In this document: piece after piece, positions 31,201-37,258 of the stretch | How positions within the stretch are numbered: the stretch's first letter is position 1 | How the letters are laid out: the number at the start of each line of letters is the position of its first letter | From: Oleispira sp. | Lineage (GTDB): Bacteria; Pseudomonadota; Gammaproteobacteria; Pseudomonadales; Oceanobacteraceae | Direction of reading: 5' to 3' | Length of the DNA: 37,258 nt | NCBI GenBank assembly: GCA_016765295.1 | Contig: JAESQF010000123.1 | Location: 64,377 to 101,634 of the forward strand | Program-made: the position numbers and the translations under genes | Notes under the pieces: generated by a model | What the model was told of the DNA's origin: nothing | The model's database searches: none | The model's input: the letters and a program-made list of their open reading frames with translations, nothing else

Positions 31201-32692
31201 CTGCGTTGATTTAGAGAATAAGAAGATTTTGATTGTTGAAGACAATCAAGCAGCTCAAGAGATTATATCTGAAGTATTAACTGCTCTTGGAATGCTGGTA
31301 ACTATTGTTGATAGTGCAGAAAAGTCTTTAGCTTTAATAGAGGGTGAAACTTGTTTTGATCTTGTATTATTGGATTGGAAGTTACCCGGTATGGATGGAT
31401 TGGAATGTGCTAAGGAAATTCATAATATTTTGAATGTGAATGTCCCTGCCTTAATTATGGTAACCGGATATTCAAAAAAATATATAGGCAATCAAGATGA
31501 TCTTGAATGCCTTGATTATTTCTTAATTAAACCTGTTACGCCTCTATTGTTAATTAAAACTATTAAGCGTGCTTTAGGTTTAGCTAGTAATAAAGAAATT
31601 ATTAGTACTGATCCCAGTGTAGATATATCCTCTGTTGCTGGTGCTCGGGTACTGTTGGTTGAAGATAATCCTATTAATCAACAAGTAGCTTCAGAGTTAT
31701 TACGTCTGAGATCTATTAATACGACCATTGCTCGTAATGGTGCTGAGGCGTTGGATAAAATAAAATATGAAGAATTTGATCTTATTTTTATGGATCTTCA
31801 GATGCCCATTATGGATGGTTATACTGCAGCGTCGATTCTATCAAAAGATACAAAATTTAATCACATTCCTATAATTGCTATGACAGCCCACACCTTACCC
31901 TCAGATCAAGAGCATTGTATAGATGTTGGTATGAAGGGATATATTTTAAAACCAATAGTTATTGATGATATTGATAGGGCTTTAGTTAATTGGATACGCC
32001 CTCGTGATGGTATTGGATCTGCCTATATTAAAAACACAGAAAATCATGCGTCAGACTCTCAATACAATGGATTTCCAGATGATATTATTGGTTTAGATTT
32101 AAAGCTTGGCCTGTCGTTAGTCGCGGGAAATAAGAATGTGTATCTGAATCTTCTGGCTGATTTCTCTCGCCGCTATAAACATGTGATTGAACAGTTAAGA
32201 GTTGATGTTGAAATGAGTAATAATGATTATATTCACGATATTGCACACGCATTAACCAGTGCTTCCGGCAATCTCGGAGCAACAGACTTAAGTAAGGTCG
32301 CGGCAAAGTTGGATGAGCAATTACAAGAAGGAACTCTGGATCCTTTAATTTGTAATGCTCTTTGCCAGCGCTTAAGTGTTCTGATTGACGGAATAGATGA
32401 TTGGCAAAATAACAATCGAAATATTATTGCAGAAAATAATGAGCATGCAGAGAACCCTTCTTTTATAACTTTATTAAATCGGGATGAAAAAGATAAGTTA
32501 AGTGCCTATTTATCTGATGATAATACTGCTGCTGTAGAGTTGATGTTAATAATAAAGGAGCGTTTGTCGGGCTATAGCATGAAGGATATGTCTGGTTTTA
32601 TGGAGTTAATAGAGGAGTATGAGTTTTCTTCTGCACTGACAAAGTATAAGCAACTTTGTGATCAGCATTGTGTGAGCAACTCTGGTTTATAG
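28247..32692 (+). CDS. Hybrid sensor histidine kinase (GAF-GAF-PAS3-HisKA-HATPase-REC-REC-HPt)
   Basis: A 1481-residue kinase with two GAF domains (about 10-150 and 170-325), three PAS domains (about 340-455, 460-585, 590-715), a dimerisation domain with phospho-accepting His757 (NMSHEIRTPMNA), an ATPase domain (N-box near 865, DTGIGIS near 906, GTGLGLS near 936), REC1 (ILIVEDNQ near 992; Asp about 1043 in LLDWKLPGMDG), REC2 (VLLVEDNPINQQ near 1135; Asp about 1183 in FMDLQMPIMDG) and an HPt domain with His1334 (DIAHALTSASGN). A short helical C-terminus follows. No membrane segment or signal peptide was found, so it appears cytoplasmic. It lies 23 bases after the receptor gene and 21 before the cyclase, so it probably phosphorylates the cyclase. 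ATA and AGA codons look more frequent than in neighbours such as cusA, which may hint at separate ancestry. Confidence 0.93.
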   Translation: MKTISSVDDTHPEELDFFITLSKNLSKLLCSDFIVVAKLISAEKAETLAIWHDESVVKNFTYNLAGSPCEMVLKKGCCIYPDKVTELFPNDSVLKELNVRSYIGMPIFSSQKQVVGIIVALFKRKLENTGDYCCLMESFSSSAGAGFERDRHYKKNCIIEKDLTEQVDRLRHQQEIISELSMHDSVQCGDFSKASHFSCQIISNKLNAKNVAIWQAHKNTGNMTYFCLYNSCKGMIGSSEELLVTGSDITSNLIEGINAKVRVGTSDESDRVVLTGLINSENKVFGAVTIEFLPCRSEYHQDEKLFVGQISNLLALTLSNQQRNDYQTKLEKSQSILTHTQRIANLASYELDLINGKINWSEGVGSILPIDITDDKYCCFHPSKVNKQLLTIIHPDDHEKVVSNLHKAIAYGKPFRIDYRIKDENEGYKIILSEGTPVKNDQGVVCRILGFLQDVTEIKEAQAEMSNREKRLKSLVDISPIAIVEWGLDFTIKEWNPAAEKIFGWNNSEVVGENGSFLLPGGVVTDVSEIWQDLLDDNGGFYSVNNNLTKSSGEIVCEWHNATVISSDNKVVSIVSFVQEITSRFQEEQNIKQLEEKYSAIFSASPDAIIVTNLSSGNLIEVNEGFEKITGFTREEAIGKTTIELGIVTDNEQHDRNMEGIYTKGFVSDVELNFRNKNGQYVYGIFSAKAVTLDGEACMIAYCHDITERKKQAEQLVLHRDNLQNLIEEQTVDLVSAKNDADQANRYKSEFLANMSHEIRTPMNAITGLTYLALQTKLDERQRDYLEKIDTSGKNLLLLINDVLDLSKIESGHLSIEPEPFRIDEVLENVTDLIRDRSSEKDLELIIQYPSNIPLLLVGDALRLSQVLTNLASNAVKFTESGFVKINVNLEYAEDCRVVLKFTVMDTGIGISPGAVKKLFKPFEQADSSITRKFGGTGLGLSISQSLVALMGGEIKVRSILHQGSEFEFSLDFGIDEKSVTLREDCVDLENKKILIVEDNQAAQEIISEVLTALGMLVTIVDSAEKSLALIEGETCFDLVLLDWKLPGMDGLECAKEIHNILNVNVPALIMVTGYSKKYIGNQDDLECLDYFLIKPVTPLLLIKTIKRALGLASNKEIISTDPSVDISSVAGARVLLVEDNPINQQVASELLRLRSINTTIARNGAEALDKIKYEEFDLIFMDLQMPIMDGYTAASILSKDTKFNHIPIIAMTAHTLPSDQEHCIDVGMKGYILKPIVIDDIDRALVNWIRPRDGIGSAYIKNTENHASDSQYNGFPDDIIGLDLKLGLSLVAGNKNVYLNLLADFSRRYKHVIEQLRVDVEMSNNDYIHDIAHALTSASGNLGATDLSKVAAKLDEQLQEGTLDPLICNALCQRLSVLIDGIDDWQNNNRNIIAENNEHAENPSFITLLNRDEKDKLSAYLSDDNTAAVELMLIIKERLSGYSMKDMSGFMELIEEYEFSSALTKYKQLCDQHCVSNSGL

Positions 32693-32713
32693 CATTTAAT
32701 AGAGGGTATCTGT

Positions 32714-33604
32714 ATGTCTTTGAATAAGGGTAGAATTTTAATAGCTGATGATGAAATGGTAAATATCAAGGTTTTAGTCGCAACATTAAGTGACTATGAA
32801 ACCGTTATTGCTAAGACGGGTGAGCATGCGGTGATAAAAGCACAAGCATCTCAGCCACCTGATTTGATTTTATTAGATATTAATATGCCAGGAATGGATG
32901 GCTATGAAGTATGTCGGATTTTAAAAAACAACCCAGCATCTTGCTCAATTCCTATCATTTTTATTACAGTTCAAGCCAGTGTTGAGGATGAGACGAAAGG
33001 GCTGGAAATGGGAGCGGTAGATTATATTTCTAAGCCTTTTAGTCCGGGTATTGTGCGTGCAAGGGTTGCTAATCATATTGAATTGAAGCAGCAAAGAGAC
33101 TTATTAGAAAAGCTGAATGTAACAGATCCTCTCACTAAAATCGCAAATCGGCGTCGCATGGATGATTATTTAATGACTAGCTTTGCTCAGGCTAAACGTT
33201 CAAAGTCAGATATGTCATTATTAATGGTAGATATTGATAATTTTAAGCCTCTAAATGATTTAGCAGGGCACGGCTATGGTGATGAATGCTTGTATCAAGT
33301 TGCTCAGGCAATCGAGCAATCATTATCACGACCTAATGACTTAGCCGCTCGTTTTGGCGGTGAGGAGTTTTGTGTGATCTTACCCGCGACTGAACTCAAA
33401 TGCGCCAGAGAAATTGCTGAAGAAGTTAGGAAGAATATTGAAAGTTTACAATTACATCATCCTGATGAAAATATTGAAAGGGTGACAGTAAGTATTGGCT
33501 GCAGTGCTATTGATGACAGTATGAGTGAAGCAATCGCGCTATTTAAGCAGGCAGATGAAAAACTCTACGAGGCAAAAGAAATAGGTCGTAATTGCGTCGT
33601 GTAA
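32714..33604 (+). CDS. Response regulator diguanylate cyclase (REC-GGDEF, PleD/WspR-like)
   Basis: A 296-residue cytoplasmic protein that makes cyclic di-GMP from GTP. The receiver domain (1-120) has the acidic pocket ADDE (11-14), phosphorylation site Asp55 (LLDINMPGMDG) and the conserved Lys in ISKPF. The GGDEF domain (about 130-296) has an active site GGEEF and the product-inhibition site RPND five residues before it (RxxD), so it should be active and feedback-controlled. The start lies 21 bases after the kinase stop, with AGAGGG upstream. The hybrid kinase, through its HPt domain, is the obvious phosphodonor. Output would be changes in adhesion, motility or matrix production. Confidence 0.94.
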   Translation: MSLNKGRILIADDEMVNIKVLVATLSDYETVIAKTGEHAVIKAQASQPPDLILLDINMPGMDGYEVCRILKNNPASCSIPIIFITVQASVEDETKGLEMGAVDYISKPFSPGIVRARVANHIELKQQRDLLEKLNVTDPLTKIANRRRMDDYLMTSFAQAKRSKSDMSLLMVDIDNFKPLNDLAGHGYGDECLYQVAQAIEQSLSRPNDLAARFGGEEFCVILPATELKCAREIAEEVRKNIESLQLHHPDENIERVTVSIGCSAIDDSMSEAIALFKQADEKLYEAKEIGRNCVV

Positions 33605-33695
33605 TCCGGTAGGAGCCTAGAGAATTAGCGTCTGCTTCCTTGTAGTTACGAAATAGTGTCTATACTAAATAAAGACAATTTTAAGGCATACTATA

Positions 33696-34889
33696 ATGGC
33701 AATGACGCATAAAAAATTCTCGCTTAAACTACCAGAATTGATGTTAGTAACATGTGGGGTATCGACACTCCTAGCGCTAATTACTGCAGTATTTTTAGAG
33801 CAAGTTATTTTCGAAAAAGGTTTGTTGCTTTCTGAAATGCTCGTCTTTGGCTTGGTATTTTTAATCCCGCCAACGGTTATGTTCTTTGTTGGTAAGAATC
33901 TACAGGTCTATGCGCTCGATTCTATTAGGCAGGCAAATAAGCTCGCAGAGGGCGATTTACGTATACAGTTTAGCCAAGATAGCATTTGCTGGTGTTTTAA
34001 TACTCAGGCAGCTAGTTTAACCAATGCGGTATCAAACCTTCGAGCGTTAGCTGAAACTACATTACAGATCAGTAGTCGTTTAGGTTCTGGTGTTGATGAG
34101 ATTAGTCATGAGGTCGGTACTGCGGATAATTTAGTTAATGTAACGGCGGGTGAAATTATTCAGGTCGCGAGTGCGGTGAATGAATTGACATCACGCGCGA
34201 ATGAAATTACGGATAATGTAAATAACAGCGTAGAAATGAGTCAGCGTGCTAGTTCGGTTAGCAATGAAAGCAAAAGTTTACTGCAGTCCAGCAATGTTAA
34301 TATTAGTGAATTAAAAATCTCCTTAGATAGCGCAACGGAGAACGTACGGTCACTTGAGGAGATGGCAGGTTCAATTGATAAAATTAGTGGTGAGATTCAG
34401 GCAATTTCTGAGCAAACTAATTTATTAGCATTAAACGCAGCGATTGAAGCAGCACGTGCTGGTGAGGCTGGCCGTGGTTTTGCCGTGGTTGCAGATGAAG
34501 TCCGTACCTTATCCCAAAGAACCGCTGAATCTACTACCAACATTCAAGCAACGATTGGTGATATTCAATCTGCAGTTGCTGGTGCAAATCGAGTTGTGGC
34601 CAGCTCACATGAATCTGCCAATCAGGTCGAAGAAAACTCTGCTCATATATTAGCAAGTTTTGATGAGCTTAGTGAGGTGATTGATAGTCTTGATTCTCAA
34701 ATTCAATTAATTGCTACTTCAGCCAGCCAGCAAATGCATGTGACCTCTGAAATATCGAACAATATAGAGGCTATTCACAATAATTCTGCAAGTGTTACTA
34801 GTTCATTAGCTTTGGTTCGTCAAAAGGCAGACTGTACTGCGGGAGGATCTTTGGAATTGAATCAGGCTGTGAGTGGTTTTAATATTTGA
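33696..34889 (+). CDS. Methyl-accepting chemotaxis protein with minimal periplasmic part
   Basis: A 397-residue chemoreceptor. Two membrane segments (about 14-34 and 46-66) are separated by only about 10 residues, so there is essentially no periplasmic sensor domain. A HAMP-like segment ([12 protein letters not shown]) follows. The signalling domain has the conserved tip [19 protein letters not shown], then [20 protein letters not shown], near residues 237-280. No CheW/CheR-binding pentapeptide is visible at the C-terminus (VSGFNI). Such receptors usually sense redox state, membrane condition or a cytoplasmic partner. It is 90 bases downstream of the cyclase; a weak TTGTAG/TATACT pair (33640-33666) suggests its own promoter. 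A strong terminator follows. Confidence 0.93.
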   Translation: MAMTHKKFSLKLPELMLVTCGVSTLLALITAVFLEQVIFEKGLLLSEMLVFGLVFLIPPTVMFFVGKNLQVYALDSIRQANKLAEGDLRIQFSQDSICWCFNTQAASLTNAVSNLRALAETTLQISSRLGSGVDEISHEVGTADNLVNVTAGEIIQVASAVNELTSRANEITDNVNNSVEMSQRASSVSNESKSLLQSSNVNISELKISLDSATENVRSLEEMAGSIDKISGEIQAISEQTNLLALNAAIEAARAGEAGRGFAVVADEVRTLSQRTAESTTNIQATIGDIQSAVAGANRVVASSHESANQVEENSAHILASFDELSEVIDSLDSQIQLIATSASQQMHVTSEISNNIEAIHNNSASVTSSLALVRQKADCTAGGSLELNQAVSGFNI

Positions 34890-34911
34890 TCAATAGAGAT
34901 CGTTATAACCT

Positions 34912-34946
34912 AAAGCCTCGCTTGTTCTACTTGTGGGGCTTTTTTA
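34912..34946 (+). terminator. Intrinsic terminator after the chemotaxis protein gene
   Basis: AAAGCCTC (34912-34919) pairs with GGGGCTTT (34935-34942; one G-T pair) and a run of T follows to 34946, a classical intrinsic terminator 23 bases after the stop codon. Confidence 0.85.
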
Positions 34947-34955
34947 TTTAGCTAG

Positions 34956-35014
34956 CAGGGTTATATTCGCAGAGTATTGAGCTAATTGGCTGGCTGTATT
35001 ACTCTGCAACCCTG
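34956..35014 (+). other. Long imperfect stem-loop upstream of the multihaem cytochrome gene
   Basis: CAGGGTT (34956-34962) pairs with AACCCTG (35008-35014), and GCAGAGTA (34969-34976) pairs with TACTCTGC (35000-35007). The 6-base bulge lies on the left arm only. The structure ends 21 bases before the ATG, so it could act as a leader RNA structure, operator or residual terminator. Confidence 0.5.
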
Positions 35015-35035
35015 TTAATTAAGATTTAAGTCAAT

Positions 35036-37258
35036 ATGTTTTCTAAACGTAAAAAAGCTCTTCTCATTATTATTGCATTATCTATTTTATCTTTAGCTTC
35101 CATAAGCCTTTATAGCCTAAACTTGGTTGATAAATCATCATCGTTAGTCGATAGTTCTCTAGCATCCGCATTAAATCCAGTACTATCTTCCGAGTATGTC
35201 GGCAATCAAACATGTGTGAGCTGCCATGCTAAGGAACACGAACTTTGGCAAGGGTCGCATCATGACAAGGCAATGCAGCATGCCAATAGTAAAACGGTAT
35301 TGGCGGATTTTAATAATTCCGAGTTTAACTACAACGGCATTACCAGTCGCTTTAGTCAGATAGAGAATGAATACTTCGTAACGACCGATGGCCCTGACGG
35401 CCAATTACAGCAATATAAAATTGAATATACCTTTGGCTTTGATCCGCTGCAGCAATATTTAATAGCTCTGCCTGGTGGGCGATTGCAGGCACTCGGAATT
35501 GCTTGGGATAGTCGTGATCAGTCATTGGGTGGGCAGCGCTGGTACCACTTATACCCTGATGAGAACATTACTCATGAAAGTCGCTTACATTGGACCAAGC
35601 CAGATCAAAACTGGAATTTCATGTGCGCAGATTGCCATACCACCAATCTAGAAAAAAATTATGATCAGAAAACGGCTGAATACGATACTCATTGGTCGGA
35701 AATGAACGTTGCTTGTGAGGCATGTCATGGGCCAGCATCTGTTCATGTAGGTTGGGCAAAAAAAGAAGCGGGTTATCAGCAGGTCGATTCCATTAGCAAA
35801 GGTTTAACAATCAATCTGGATGAGCGCAAAGGTATTAGTTGGCTTGCTAGTTTAGAGGAATACACTGCTACTCGCAGTGAGCCGAGAGTGAGCCAAAAGG
35901 AAATAGAGGTTTGTGCTCGTTGTCATTCTAGGCGCAGTATCTTAAAAGAAAACTTTATCCCAGGTGATGCCTTTATGGATCATTATCAACCGAGTCTATT
36001 AACTGAATTTTTATATCATAGTGATGGTCAAATTAAAGATGAAGTCTTTGTTTATGGCTCATTTATTCAAAGTAAGATGTTTCATCAAGGGGTTACTTGT
36101 AGCGATTGCCATGAACCTCATAGCTTAAAACTAAGAGCAGAAGGTAATGGTGTTTGTTTGCAGTGTCACCGTGCGGATAAATTTGATCAACCAAGTCATC
36201 ACTTTCATAAAAATGGCCAGCAAGGTGCCCAATGTGCTGAGTGTCATATGCCACAGACTACCTATATGGGGGTTGATGGCCGTCATGATCATAGTATCCG
36301 CATTCCCCGCCCAGATTTATCGCTAACGATTAATACCCCGAATGCGTGTACCAATTGCCATGAAAACGAAACTGCGCAATGGGCAAGCGACAAAGTTGTA
36401 GCCTGGTATGGTGAAGATTGGTCACCGGGTTGGCATTTTGGTGAAACCTTGTATGAGCAACAGGCCGGGGTTAGCGGTATCGGGCAAGACCTTGCGGCGA
36501 TAGCGGCTTCGGATAAATTCCCTGCAATTGCTAGAGCAAGTGCGGCTGCATTATTACCTTCTGCACCGGGTCCTCTAACGTTGGTTGTTGTTAGGAGCTT
36601 AGTAAAAGATAAAGAGGCGATGGTGCGTCTAGCGGCTTTGCAAACGATAGCAACTTTAAACGGCCCGCAGCAGTTGCAGTTAGCTATGCCCCTATTAAGA
36701 GACCCTATATTAATGGTAAGAATTGAAGCCGCGAGAATCTTGGCCTCTATTCCAAAAGAGCATGTATCAACGAGTCAAACGAAGCAGTTAAATCGAGTAT
36801 TAGGTGAATACCGAGCGGCGCAAATAGTTAATGCTGATCGACCAGAGGCTCAAGTTAATTTAGGTTTGTTAGCCTTATCCTTAGGGGATTTTGATCAAGC
36901 AGAGGCTGCTTATAAACAAGCTCTTATTTTAGATCCTAGTTTCGTTAATGCTTACATTAATTTGGCAGATTTATATCGGTTAATAAGGCAAAGTATGAAA
37001 GCAGAGAGGATTTTGCATCAGGCTTTATTGAAAACCATCGATCATGGGGTTATCTATCACTCATTAGGTTTGCACTATATTCGCAATGGACAAAATATTA
37101 ATGCGTTAACGGCGCTGGAAAAGGCCTACCAATTAGAGCCAGTGAATAATCGCTATGCTTATGTTTACGCCGTGGCTTTAAAAGAAAAAGGTAATATTAA
37201 CGAGGCGCTAACAATATTGTTAAAAGCACATGAAAGAAATGCAACAGATTTAGATGTT
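35036..37258 (+). CDS. Octahaem c-type cytochrome with HEAT and TPR repeats (3' end cut by window edge)
   Basis: An open frame of 741 codons that continues past the right edge. It has an N-terminal membrane anchor or signal (KALLIIIALSILSLASISLY). Eight haem c motifs follow: CVSCH, CADCH, CEACH, CARCH, CSDCH, CLQCH, CAECH and CTNCH, within about the first 450 residues. Then come HEAT-like helices (KDKEAMVRLAALQTIATL, DPILMVRIEAARILASI) and TPR units (ADRPEAQVNLGLLALSLGD, PSFVNAYINLADLYRLIR). This is the architecture of periplasmic multihaem cytochromes with protein-interaction tails, found in many marine gammaproteobacteria. The reaction or electron partner cannot be told from sequence. The ATG at 35036 begins the hydrophobic leader; its ribosome site is weak. 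Confidence 0.9.
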   Translation, partial: MFSKRKKALLIIIALSILSLASISLYSLNLVDKSSSLVDSSLASALNPVLSSEYVGNQTCVSCHAKEHELWQGSHHDKAMQHANSKTVLADFNNSEFNYNGITSRFSQIENEYFVTTDGPDGQLQQYKIEYTFGFDPLQQYLIALPGGRLQALGIAWDSRDQSLGGQRWYHLYPDENITHESRLHWTKPDQNWNFMCADCHTTNLEKNYDQKTAEYDTHWSEMNVACEACHGPASVHVGWAKKEAGYQQVDSISKGLTINLDERKGISWLASLEEYTATRSEPRVSQKEIEVCARCHSRRSILKENFIPGDAFMDHYQPSLLTEFLYHSDGQIKDEVFVYGSFIQSKMFHQGVTCSDCHEPHSLKLRAEGNGVCLQCHRADKFDQPSHHFHKNGQQGAQCAECHMPQTTYMGVDGRHDHSIRIPRPDLSLTINTPNACTNCHENETAQWASDKVVAWYGEDWSPGWHFGETLYEQQAGVSGIGQDLAAIAASDKFPAIARASAAALLPSAPGPLTLVVVRSLVKDKEAMVRLAALQTIATLNGPQQLQLAMPLLRDPILMVRIEAARILASIPKEHVSTSQTKQLNRVLGEYRAAQIVNADRPEAQVNLGLLALSLGDFDQAEAAYKQALILDPSFVNAYINLADLYRLIRQSMKAERILHQALLKTIDHGVIYHSLGLHYIRNGQNINALTALEKAYQLEPVNNRYAYVYAVALKEKGNINEALTILLKAHERNATDLDV

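Overview
The window looks like chromosome from a marine, respiratory gammaproteobacterium, probably in or near the Oceanospirillales/Pseudomonadales. The DNA is visibly AT-leaning. The content fits: a PhoB-type pst locus, a NorR/PpyR/NnrS/flavohaemoglobin cluster arranged as in pseudomonads, CusBA metal efflux, a secreted sulfatase, TonB-dependent uptake, a multihaem cytochrome c and c-di-GMP/chemotaxis genes. No taxonomic marker gene is present, so this is inference. I saw no rRNA, tRNA, CRISPR array, insertion sequence or phage gene.

Layout. 1-3110 (minus): phosphate ABC transporter pstS-pstC-pstA, with pstA running off the left edge, a PHO box in front of pstS and a long stem-loop between pstS and pstC. 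3361-6111 (minus): a large haem oxygenase whose N-terminal part has cyclooxygenase/alpha-dioxygenase motifs and whose C-terminal part looks catalase-like. 6483-11531: nitric-oxide defence. A single-domain globin and norR point left; a PpyR-like membrane protein, nnrS and hmp point right from a sigma-54 promoter preceded by three NorR-type sites spaced exactly 26 bp. 11571-16484 (plus): small Cys/Met/His-rich exported protein, cusB and cusA. 16538-19191 (minus): a sulfatase-modifying-factor-fold protein without the catalytic cysteines, and a Cys-type arylsulfatase. 19424-20098 (plus): an exported P460-like haem protein behind a promoter with a perfect palindrome over its -10.

20364-25210: a short protein carrying a degenerate chemoreceptor hairpin tip, an ODP-type di-iron sensor protein, a TetR regulator, then (minus) an overlapping pair made of a flavin/2Fe-2S reductase and a CrtI/retinol-saturase-like flavoprotein. 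25388-33604 (plus): an apparent operon of periplasmic solute-binding protein, TonB-dependent receptor, very large soluble hybrid histidine kinase and a response-regulator diguanylate cyclase. 33696-34889: a methyl-accepting chemotaxis protein with almost no periplasmic part. 35036-37258: an octahaem cytochrome c with HEAT and TPR repeats, cut by the right edge.

How it fits together: much of the window handles reactive small molecules (NO, O2, lipid hydroperoxides, Cu/Ag) and membrane-linked sensing. The three most unusual items are the predicted dioxygenase/catalase-like fusion (3361-6111), the N-terminally truncated chemoreceptor-tip protein paired with an ODP sensor (20364-21731), and the receptor-to-c-di-GMP operon whose kinase has no membrane segment (25388-33604).
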